A stretch of 43,304 nt of DNA from Hondaea fermentalgiana (lineage: Eukaryota > Sar > Bigyra > Thraustochytrida > Thraustochytriidae). The notes below the pieces were generated by a model. It had not been told where the DNA came from, ran no database searches, and saw only the letters and a program-made list of their open reading frames with translations. Position numbers and translations under genes: made by a program. The DNA is taken from assembly GCA_014084085.1 (NCBI GenBank), contig NPFB01000211.1:32321-75624 (forward strand), in the 5' to 3' direction. Below, one piece after another: positions 9,360 through 17,143 of this stretch. Positions within the stretch are counted from its first letter, which is position 1. The number at the start of each line of letters is the position of its first letter.

Positions 9360-12101
9360 TCATTTGACTTGAAGTTCAAGCCTTTCAAGTGCCTCGTGTT
9401 TGAGGACCTGCTCGTAGTCTGAAAACCGATCCTCAGGGTTCCATGCCATCAAACCTTGCAAAAGCTTCATACTGCCTGGGACAGACGCCAGTCGCGATGC
9501 AGCTCGGGCAATGAGCGGATGCTCCCCAGACTCAAGCGCAAACTGCGCGCGGTCCAGCTCAAACTGCTCCATAGCCTTTGTTGTTCGCTTGGATCCCTTG
9601 GGCGCAAGAAGACTGTGGAGTGCCTGGCCTACCTCGGATGAACCAAGAGTCGAGTCTTGCTCCGGCAAGCCAAGGAGCACGACATATCTGTACAGCGTGT
9701 CGTGAAGGGTGTCCTCTGGGTCGTCACAGCAGACCTGTTGCAGAATCGACCAACTCGCCCTTGTGTTTGTTTCATTGTCCTTCTCGTCCATTTTCTTCGT
9801 TTCCTTTTCTGCCTCTTCTTCGGACTCCTCGTGAGTGCGACTGGTTGATCTTGAGACCTTCGAGCTCGTCTCCCCAGATTCGCTCTCAGTCTCTTCGACT
9901 GCTGGTGAATTTGCCCAGATACGCTTGAGAACGCGCTTCACGCCGATGGGACAGCGCACTGAAGCCATCATTTCTTCATATGGACAAGCGCCCGTAAATA
10001 GATGAAGCATGCACAGACCTAGCGCAAAGGCATCGGCGCATTCGGGAGATGCAGCATCTCCAAGCATCATAAACTCTGGTGGGGCATTCTCCAAGGTGGT
10101 AAAATGATCGACACAGAGCGACTGCGCGGCGCTCGGACCCGTGTACGCCGTGCCGTAGTCAGCAAGCTTCGCCACCAGACCCGAGCTAGCATCTTCCAGC
10201 GTCAAGCCGTCATTCACACGCATGCAATACGATGTGCTGTCCGTGGCTCCATCCGAAATAAAGTAGTTGAGCAGTTTGATATCATAGTGCCGGAGTCCAA
10301 GCTCGCGATGACCGATTAGCAAGGCAAACACCATCTGTGAAAAAAGACCAAGCGTTGCGTCCACGGCCAAAAGTGCATCCGGGCAGGTCTTCAAGTACTC
10401 CTCACAGTCGCCGTGAGCGCAAAGCTCCATACGAATGTACTGAAAGATGCAATAGCGACCTTCACTCTCGCTCTCCAGGGAAGCGACGCTCTTGACGTCA
10501 TCTGTGGCATCATCACGACTCGCTGAGCTGCCCCAGATTGTTTCAAGTGGCGGTGTCTCCGTCTGAAACACCTGGTACGTCTCGATAAAGTTGGCACAGA
10601 TTCCGCGCGACACGAGTTCCGATACCTGCACGGCAACATCAACTTCCTGCGCCACGACGGCGACGCTGGCGTTTCTCAGAATCGAGCCATACTCCATCAC
10701 GCTTAGGGCTTCTTCGCGCTGGGCAGACGCGCACCACACCTTGAACACCTTTTTGTAGCTTCCCTGCGATAGAAACTTGCCCCTTGGGAAGTTGCGAGCG
10801 AGGCCCGCAGCGCATTGCCAAATCGGCAACTCGTTCCTTTTTTTGCGATCCGCACGGCCCACAAGATCGAGTATTTCGTCGTTGGAGTCAAGAAGCTCGC
10901 ACATGCGCCTCACAGCGCGTACGCTTGTCCGCATTGCGCAGACGCGCGATGCTCGTGCCCATCGTTTACTCACCGCAACAGTGTCGCCAAGCAACTGACT
11001 TTCAGAGAGATACGACAGCACGTTTTCGAGGATGGAATCCGACGCAAAGGTGCGCGTTCGCAGTCTTGATCGCCACCGCTCATTTTGCTTCTCTCGGAGG
11101 TCACCGAGGTGATCACGCACTAGATCTCCGTGGCGTAAGCGCTCCGCAAGCCAAGCTCGAGAACACTGAAGCACGCCGCTGGCGTCCCAGAGATCGTCGT
11201 CAATGGTCTCATCAGCGCAGATGCACAGGTCTGCTTTGGCCCTTGTCGAAGCGATTGTTCCGTTGCAAGCCTTGACGAGAAGGCTTAGTTTTGAATCAGC
11301 AACCACATTAGACTCGCAATCCTTGTCGTTGCTCGTGCCGCAACGGTCTTCGCAAAAGCACGAGAGCCCTGCCAAGAGGCACTTCTCAAGTTTAGCCTCT
11401 GCTTTGGCAATGCGCAGCTTGCTTGCTCCAGGACACTGTTGCTCGGCCTCATGACCTTCGGGGCTGGCTATAGTTTGCCCGGATTTGCAAGCGTCGAGCC
11501 AGGACTCGCCAACAATGTAGGCTCCGCGTGCGAGCGCGAGCAGGACCGTCAGGCCGGCTGGGGCGTCGTCTTTGTTTGAAACAATAACGTGGGTCGCATC
11601 GTTTGAATCCGCTGCCCATGCAAGACTTGGGCCAAGTTTGGCGACGGTTCGCTTCACGCTCTGGCGTGCCTTATGTCCTAGCCGGGAGGTCGTCACTAGA
11701 GCTGTTGGTTTGGTCGGTGGGGCGGGCTCCGCGAAAGTTTCATCCTGTCTTTGGGCATTTGAACGTGCCTTGGGTTTCTTTGACTCCTTTCGTTTTGTGG
11801 AGGAGGAGGAGGCTGAATGGGCGGCCTCCGTGTTCACGTCGCGAGATGCCAAAACATGGGACGACTTGCCCGTTCCTTGCGTCGCACCGACGACAGATGT
11901 TCGGTTCTTCCTCGCGGCGGCGACCTGGACGTCGTTTTCGATTACATCCACAGAGCCTGCGCGTAGCGCCTCGGTCCACTTTTCGGTGTCTTTGCGTAGC
12001 CGGCCCGTCGCGCCGCCCACGCGGTTCTTGCGCCCGTATGCCTTGACGGGCTTGGCTTTGGGTCGCGAGTCCTTAAGTCCCGTCGCCGCCGCCCATGACA
12101 T
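9360..12101 (-). CDS. BRCT-BRCT / F-box / protein kinase fusion protein
   Basis: This 913-residue protein starts at the first ATG of the frame (MSWAAATG). A basic disordered N-terminus is followed by a BRCT domain at ~132-206 (THVIVS..., G-YIVGESWLDACK) and a second BRCT-like unit at ~271-330 (ending LQCSRAWLAERLRHG). An F-box-like segment lies at ~352-390 (ILENVLSYLSESQLLGDTVAVSKRW) and a kinase-like domain at ~440-900. The kinase has a G-loop GSYKKVFKV (447-455), HYDIKLLNYF (605-614, catalytic loop), KLADYGTA (645-652, a DFG variant) and an APPE motif. The beta3 lysine seems to be Met (ALSVME, Met 469), so activity is uncertain. BRCT pairs bind phosphopeptides and F-boxes recruit SCF ubiquitin ligase. 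A link between damage or cell-cycle signals and protein turnover is an inference. A Ser/Glu-rich insert lies late in the kinase domain. Confidence 0.78.
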   Translation of the reverse strand: MSWAAATGLKDSRPKAKPVKAYGRKNRVGGATGRLRKDTEKWTEALRAGSVDVIENDVQVAAARKNRTSVVGATQGTGKSSHVLASRDVNTEAAHSASSSSTKRKESKKPKARSNAQRQDETFAEPAPPTKPTALVTTSRLGHKARQSVKRTVAKLGPSLAWAADSNDATHVIVSNKDDAPAGLTVLLALARGAYIVGESWLDACKSGQTIASPEGHEAEQQCPGASKLRIAKAEAKLEKCLLAGLSCFCEDRCGTSNDKDCESNVVADSKLSLLVKACNGTIASTRAKADLCICADETIDDDLWDASGVLQCSRAWLAERLRHGDLVRDHLGDLREKQNERWRSRLRTRTFASDSILENVLSYLSESQLLGDTVAVSKRWARASRVCAMRTSVRAVRRMCELLDSNDEILDLVGRADRKKRNELPIWQCAAGLARNFPRGKFLSQGSYKKVFKVWCASAQREEALSVMEYGSILRNASVAVVAQEVDVAVQVSELVSRGICANFIETYQVFQTETPPLETIWGSSASRDDATDDVKSVASLESESEGRYCIFQYIRMELCAHGDCEEYLKTCPDALLAVDATLGLFSQMVFALLIGHRELGLRHYDIKLLNYFISDGATDSTSYCMRVNDGLTLEDASSGLVAKLADYGTAYTGPSAAQSLCVDHFTTLENAPPEFMMLGDAASPECADAFALGLCMLHLFTGACPYEEMMASVRCPIGVKRVLKRIWANSPAVEETESESGETSSKVSRSTSRTHEESEEEAEKETKKMDEKDNETNTRASWSILQQVCCDDPEDTLHDTLYRYVVLLGLPEQDSTLGSSEVGQALHSLLAPKGSKRTTKAMEQFELDRAQFALESGEHPLIARAASRLASVPGSMKLLQGLMAWNPEDRFSDYEQVLKHEALERLELQVK

Positions 12102-12838
12102 TTTTCCTTCTCGGAAAACCGGCGTGGCGGCCAGGCGCGCCTTAGCGACGGTTGTTTGTAAGCAGCTGCAGCGGGGCGACGCGGTCTCGGCGCTCCTCGC
12201 AGCCGGCAGCACCTGCCTGCACACACTCGCTCCTGGCCCGGGCTCGTCCTGCGCCGGGCGCCGACGATCTTTAGCGGTTTTGATTTGTTGCGCAGTGCAG
12301 TGCTTTTCAAATTCTTCACGTTTTCGTGTTTCGTGGCCCACAAAAGCAGCTTGAAGGCAAGCAGGCAGCTAGCTAGCTCCCTGCCCGAAGACAAACCCGA
12401 ATCGAAGCCACCTTTGGATGGATGAATGAACGAATGAAGACCGACGTCAGAGACCAACAAAGCCTCGAGGCCTTCGTCCCCGCTCGCAAGACGCGCGCAC
12501 GTGCATCGATCGCATGCCCTAGGCCTCCTTCGCATGGCAGCGCGACCGTGACAGAAAATAAAATAAAATAAAAAAAGCCCAGCCGTTTCACACACGGCCC
12601 CCCGCTAGGCCTCCGCTAGCGCGTCGCTATGGTAGCCCATTTGCCTGTTACAGACGCGGATATCCTCTATACCCCAGGATATCCTCGCGCCAGCTCATCG
12701 AGCCGGCGCCGCGGGTGCTAGCGGAAGCGGTAGCGGGAGGCTAGGGCGGTTAGAAGGCGGCCCAAGCAGCGAGCGCAGAAGCCAGATCCCAGAGACGGAG
12801 GCGCCGCGGCGGGCAGCAGAGAGACTACGGCGCCGGCA

Positions 12839-12862
12839 GCGAGCGAGCGAGCGAGCGAGCGG
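12839..12862 (+). repeat. (GCGA)n tetranucleotide run
   Basis: Short tandem GCGA units about 70 nt before the N gap, within the H+-PPase upstream region. Confidence 0.8.
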
Positions 12863-12932
12863 GAGCGCGAGCGAGAGCGCGAGCGAGCGCCGGGTCCGCT
12901 CGCGCGCACGCGCGCACTCCTTCGCGGCGGCC

Positions 12933-13032
12933 NNNNNNNNNNNNNNNNNNNNNNNNNNNNNNNNNNNNNNNNNNNNNNNNNNNNNNNNNNNNNNNNNNNN
13001 NNNNNNNNNNNNNNNNNNNNNNNNNNNNNNNN
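12933..13032. other. 100-N assembly gap
   Basis: Exactly 100 N, the usual placeholder for a scaffold join of unknown size. It lies in GC-rich promoter sequence about 170 nt before the H+-PPase ATG, so it does not break a coding region. Confidence 0.98.
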
Positions 13033-13203
13033 CGCGCGGGCAGCCCCGGGGCGCGGAATCCGAGCCGATCTGCATCGCTGGATTTGAAAATCCCGCGCGA
13101 CCTGACGTGGCCCCGCGAGCGGCGACGCGGGAGCACGTAAGCGCGGCGCTCGTGCGCGCGAGGGGCGAGGAGCCCCGGCGCGGGAGAAGAGAGGGAGCGG
13201 AAG

Positions 13204-15777
13204 ATGCTGTCCGGCGGAGGCGGCAAGCCTGCGCAGGGCGCCGCCGGGGCCGCCGGCGCGGGAGGCTCGGCCGTGGGCGATGACGTGGAGGTCATGATGC
13301 CGCCCACCGGCGCGGCCGGCTCCAGCGGGAGCAACAGCAACAGCCTGAGCAGCAGAGGACCCTCGGCGAACAATGCTGCCGCTGCACAGTTCGCGCCCCA
13401 CATGCACTTGCGGAGGTCCGGCGGATCGACGCGAAGCCGCAAGTCGCTCCAGAGCATCCTCCTGAACCTCGACATGGTGCCCCGCTCCGGCTTGCTCAGA
13501 AGCATCGTGGGCGTTCTCGGCTTCGCGCTTGTCTTTGTGGCACTCTTTCAGGGTATGGTCATGGGATCCATTTTGATCATCTGCCTTGGTGCCATCGTGG
13601 TCGTGTGGAGTCTGATTCACTGGATGATGCTGCAGGACGAGGGCCCGGCCGAAATGCGCTCCATCGCCTCGGCAATCCGCGAGGGCTCTGACAGCTTCTT
13701 TGCGCGCGTCTACGGCACCATCTTCAAGCTTGCCTTTCCCATGGCCTTTTTACTTTTCGGCGTCTACGCCTTTCGCAGGCCTGCCAAGGGACAGGAGTCC
13801 CTGAATCAGAGTCTCCTGGCGGTGCTCACGGGCGTTTCCTTTTTGCTGGGCGCCGCGTGCTCGGCCTGCGCCGGCTACGTCGGCCTTTGGACCTCTGTTC
13901 GCGCCAATGTGCGTGTCTCCGCCGCAGCAATGCGCTCGTACCACGCCACCATTCAGCTCGCCTTGCGTTCTGGCGCCGTCGCGGCCCTCATTGTGGTGCT
14001 TTTGGTCGTTCTCGGCATTTCTCTTCTCTTCATCATGCTCTCGTCAGTGTATGAGGGTGTCGATGGAGAACCCGGCGCCATTCCCTTCGCGCGTCTGCCC
14101 GTTTTGCTCATTGGTTTTGGTTTTGGCGGCTCCTTTGTCGCAATCTTCTCGCAGCTGGGCGGCGGTATCTTCACAAAGGCTGCGGATGTTGGTGCCGATC
14201 TGGTCGGCAAGGTGGAGCAGGGCATCCCGGAGGATGACCCACGTAACCCTGCCGTCATTGCTGATTTGGTCGGTGACAACGTTGGCGATTGCTCGGCCCG
14301 CGGTGCTGACCTCTTTGAGAGTATCTCTGCCGAGATTATTTCGGCCATGGTTCTGGGCGGCACGCTTGCCATGGACTGCGACATGACGGCCACGGAGACG
14401 CGCGGCTTTGTGCTTTTCCCGCTGCTCATTCACGCCTTTGACCTCATCGTTAGCACCTTGGGCGTTCTTACCATTTCGGACCAAGGAGACACGATGGTGA
14501 CATCGGCGCGAAACCTCGAAGACCCCATCGCCATCTTGAAGAGGGGCTACCACGTGGCCATGGCGTTCGCCGTGATTGGTTTCTTTGTCGCGACGCGCTG
14601 GATGCTCTACACGGCGGCCGCGCCCTCGGCATGGTTCTCCTTCTTTCTCTGCGGCCTCGTGGGCATGCTGAGCGCCTACTTACAAGTGCTCATCACGCAG
14701 TACTACACGGATTTTGAATACCGTCCAGTCAAGTCCATTGCGGCTGCCAGCAACGCAGGGCACGCCACGAATGTGATTGCGGGACTTGCCATCGGTATGG
14801 AATCGGTCATGTTCCCCACCCTCGTCATGTGCGCCAGCATTCTGGCTTCCTTTTGGCTCGGCAGCACCTCGGGTCTTGTCAACTCTGCGGGAGAGCCGAT
14901 TGGCGGTCTCTTTGGCAGCGCCGTCGCGACCATGGGCATGCTTTCTTCGGCGGTGTACATTCTCGCCATGGATATCTTTGGACCCATTGCCGATAATGCT
15001 GGCGGCATCGTGGAGATGAGTGGGCAGCCGGAGAGTGTGCGCGACGTCACAGATCGCCTCGATTCGGCGGGCAACACCACCAAGGCTACGACCAAGGGCT
15101 TTGCCGTTGGCTCTGCTGCCCTGGCATCCTTTTTGCTCTTCCGAGCCTTCATGGATGAGGTTGAAATCTACACCGGTCTGGAGTTCAAGGTGGTCGACAT
15201 TGCCACACCGGAGGTCTTTTGTGGAGGCTTTCTTGGTGCAGCCATGGTCTTTCGCTTCTCCGCCATGGCCATGTCTGCTGTGGGCTCTGCTGCGCAGACG
15301 GTTGTGGAGGAGGTCCGTCGCCAGTTCCGCGATCGCCCCGGCATTTTGGACGGAACGGAGAAGCCGCAGTACGGCGTTTGCGTTGATGTCGTGTCCAAGG
15401 CGGCTCTCAGCAAGATGATCAAGCCTGGCTTGCTCACGACGCTCATGCCCATTGGCGTTGGTGTCGGCTTTCGTATCGTTGGAGGGTACATGGATAGGCC
15501 TTTGCTTGGTGCCCAGGCGCTCGGTGGCTTTCTCATGATCACAACCATTGTGGGGATTGTCATGGCCCTCTTTCTCAACAATGGAGGTGGTGCCTGGGAC
15601 AACACGAAGAAGCTTTTGGAGCTCCAGCACTCCAAGGGTTCCGAGGCTCACAAGGCCGCTGTCACGGGCGATACCGTTGGCGATCCCTGCAAAGATACGG
15701 CTGGACCTGCTCTGCACGTGCTTATCAAGTTGGTCTCTACGATCACGCTCGTCCTCATTCCTCTTTTTACCGGCTAA
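13204..15777 (+). CDS. H+-translocating inorganic pyrophosphatase, K+-independent type II
   Basis: This 857-residue polytopic membrane proton pump uses PPi hydrolysis to acidify vacuoles, acidocalcisomes or Golgi-type compartments. The first ~80 residues are Gly/Ala/Ser-rich and extra to the family. Family signatures are ADVGADLVGKVE (about 327-338), EDDPRNPAVIADLVGDNVGDC (within ~341-363) and the C-terminal GDTVGDPCKDTAGPALH, which bind Mg-PPi. The segment GNTTKATTKGFA has Lys at 627 and Thr at 630. Known work ties Lys (in place of Ala) at this site to K+ independence, as in plant AVP2. The ATG at 13204 (GGAAG-ATGCTG) is the first in frame after the gap. The gene is tail to tail with V-ATPase subunit c. 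It is absent from animals and fungi, which helps place the organism among protists or plants. Confidence 0.95.
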   Translation: MLSGGGGKPAQGAAGAAGAGGSAVGDDVEVMMPPTGAAGSSGSNSNSLSSRGPSANNAAAAQFAPHMHLRRSGGSTRSRKSLQSILLNLDMVPRSGLLRSIVGVLGFALVFVALFQGMVMGSILIICLGAIVVVWSLIHWMMLQDEGPAEMRSIASAIREGSDSFFARVYGTIFKLAFPMAFLLFGVYAFRRPAKGQESLNQSLLAVLTGVSFLLGAACSACAGYVGLWTSVRANVRVSAAAMRSYHATIQLALRSGAVAALIVVLLVVLGISLLFIMLSSVYEGVDGEPGAIPFARLPVLLIGFGFGGSFVAIFSQLGGGIFTKAADVGADLVGKVEQGIPEDDPRNPAVIADLVGDNVGDCSARGADLFESISAEIISAMVLGGTLAMDCDMTATETRGFVLFPLLIHAFDLIVSTLGVLTISDQGDTMVTSARNLEDPIAILKRGYHVAMAFAVIGFFVATRWMLYTAAAPSAWFSFFLCGLVGMLSAYLQVLITQYYTDFEYRPVKSIAAASNAGHATNVIAGLAIGMESVMFPTLVMCASILASFWLGSTSGLVNSAGEPIGGLFGSAVATMGMLSSAVYILAMDIFGPIADNAGGIVEMSGQPESVRDVTDRLDSAGNTTKATTKGFAVGSAALASFLLFRAFMDEVEIYTGLEFKVVDIATPEVFCGGFLGAAMVFRFSAMAMSAVGSAAQTVVEEVRRQFRDRPGILDGTEKPQYGVCVDVVSKAALSKMIKPGLLTTLMPIGVGVGFRIVGGYMDRPLLGAQALGGFLMITTIVGIVMALFLNNGGGAWDNTKKLLELQHSKGSEAHKAAVTGDTVGDPCKDTAGPALHVLIKLVSTITLVLIPLFTG

Positions 15778-16118
15778 AGACAGTAATTCAAACCTTCACA
15801 GTGTAGTAAGTAGCCTAGTTGTAGACGTCTTGTGCTTGGGCTGATGTAAGCAGCAATGACTGGCAAACGACATGAAAGAACCTCTCAATTGCATCGAAGG
15901 AGAAGTTCCTTCTTCTTTTTTTTCTCTTTCTCTTTTCCTTTTTTGTCTTTGCAGAAGTTGTGTCGACGGTATGTAGACGTTCGAGTGAAAAACTGAAAAT
16001 AATTTGTACGAAATTTTCTGACATTGTGTCTGTGAAATTGTGCGAGCTGCATAGGAAAAAAAGTTGCAGCGATGGAAATCTGATCGCACGATGGGTTTCT
16101 GTCTGCACGCGAGACATC
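15778..16118. other. shared 3' spacer between two proton-pump genes
   Basis: A 341-nt convergent spacer with a T/C-rich tract at about 15909-15950 and otherwise AT-rich sequence. No gene is seen. Both 3' UTRs probably end here. Confidence 0.5.
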
Positions 16119-16658
16119 TTAGCAACTTTTGCCTGTAAGGACGAGCGATGCGATGAGGCCATACAGGGCAAGAGCCTCGATGAAAATGAGCACGAGAATC
16201 ACAGGCGTGCTTACAAGAGCTTGAGGGTCAAGTCCAATCTGTGGCTTGCGAATCGTGCTTGAACTCTCTACGCCCTCATCCGAGTCTTGAACTCGAGCAT
16301 AGCCCGGCGGAGTGGGGCCTCCCGCGCCAGTGTTGATATTTGCAAGCAGATAGTGGCAAAAGAGACCAATAGCACATCCCGAGACGAGTCCTGGAATTCC
16401 CATGGCCAGCCCAGCACCCAAGAGACGGCTCCCGGCTTCCTCATCGTGCGTTGTGCAGGCAGCTTGCGCAGCAATGCAAACGGAGGTGATGAGTCCGTAG
16501 ATGCCAACTACGCCTGCCATGACAATGGGAATAAAAGCACTCATGGAACCCCCGCTTGATCTCTGCACAATGGCAACCTGGCCTCCAAAAGCGGAGCCCA
16601 CCGCGGAACCTGTCGCTGAAAGCGCAATGGCCAACGCTGCTCCAATCGCCGCACTCAT
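16119..16658 (-). CDS. V-type H+-ATPase proteolipid subunit c
   Basis: The protein has 179 residues with four membrane helices. It belongs to the rotating proton ring of the vacuolar ATPase. Helix 1 is Gly-rich (GAALAIALSATGSAVGSAFGG). Helix 2 has PIVMAGVVGIYGL (44-56), typical of subunit c. Helix 4 has VILVLIFIEALALYGLIASL with the proton-carrying Glu 161. Glu in helix 4 and not helix 2 argues for c rather than c''. The loop between helices 3 and 4 carries an extra ~37 residues (about 108-145). The first ATG (16658) falls at the very start of helix 1, so the short usual N-terminal tail is missing. A small upstream exon is possible, as the frame stays open 5' without an ATG. Confidence 0.9.
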   Translation of the reverse strand: MSAAIGAALAIALSATGSAVGSAFGGQVAIVQRSSGGSMSAFIPIVMAGVVGIYGLITSVCIAAQAACTTHDEEAGSRLLGAGLAMGIPGLVSGCAIGLFCHYLLANINTGAGGPTPPGYARVQDSDEGVESSSTIRKPQIGLDPQALVSTPVILVLIFIEALALYGLIASLVLTGKSC

Positions 16659-17143
16659 GATTCTGTTATCCTTTTCCAACACACCTACTGCTCGGGGCAG
16701 ACGAGGTTCCGAAGAAGCAGAAGGGCCAGCCAAACCTTGGCTTCGCTTTGCGTCGTGCGTGCAAGTTCCGAGTCGAGTCGAGTCGAGTAGAGTCTCCCGC
16801 GGGTTGTCACCGCGAGTTCAGCGAAGCAGCTTCAAATGCTCTGCTCTGCTTCTCCTCGCAAAACCTCGCGCGAGCCTGGTGCAGGACGCGCGAAGCTGGA
16901 CGCCGCGCCTCAATACGCACGACCCAAGTCAGCCCTCGCGTTCGCGTTTTGCAAGAAAGATCTCCTACATAGACCCAGGATCTATCGGTTACGAGAAGTT
17001 AGACGTTTTGGACGTTTCGGGCGAGCAGGTAAAGGAGGCAGGCTGGCACGAGCAAAGCAAACGAAGAAGAAACCAAGGAGCTCGAGACGCGGCAGGCGCG
17101 GCAGGCGCGGCAGGCGCGGCAGGCGGGCGGCGGGCGCGGCGAG
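16659..17143. promoter_or_regulatory. shared divergent promoter of V-ATPase c and COG1
   Basis: A 485-nt spacer with a (CGAGT)x4 run at 16769-16788 and a perfect 9-nt repeat ending 17 nt before the COG1 ATG. No clear TATA box and no gene. Confidence 0.5.
17091..17126 (+). repeat. 9-nt tandem repeat (GGCAGGCGC)x4 in COG1 5' UTR
   Basis: Three perfect copies and one near copy, in tandem. It ends 17 nt before the start codon, so it is very likely transcribed. Confidence 0.9.

Larger units (their letters stand above)
12102..13203. other. divergent promoter region containing an assembly gap
   Basis: This spacer lies between the start codons of the kinase fusion (-) and H+-PPase (+). It is very GC-rich near the gap, with a (CGAG)n run at about 12839-12862. 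There are AT-rich patches (AAAATAAAATAAAATAAAAAA at about 12555-12576). No gene is supported. Frames crossing the Ns have no meaning. Confidence 0.5.

Noticed and set aside
14680..15717. 345-codon antisense frame in the H+-PPase gene
   Set aside because: A shadow of the strongly conserved sense gene, with no recognisable domain.
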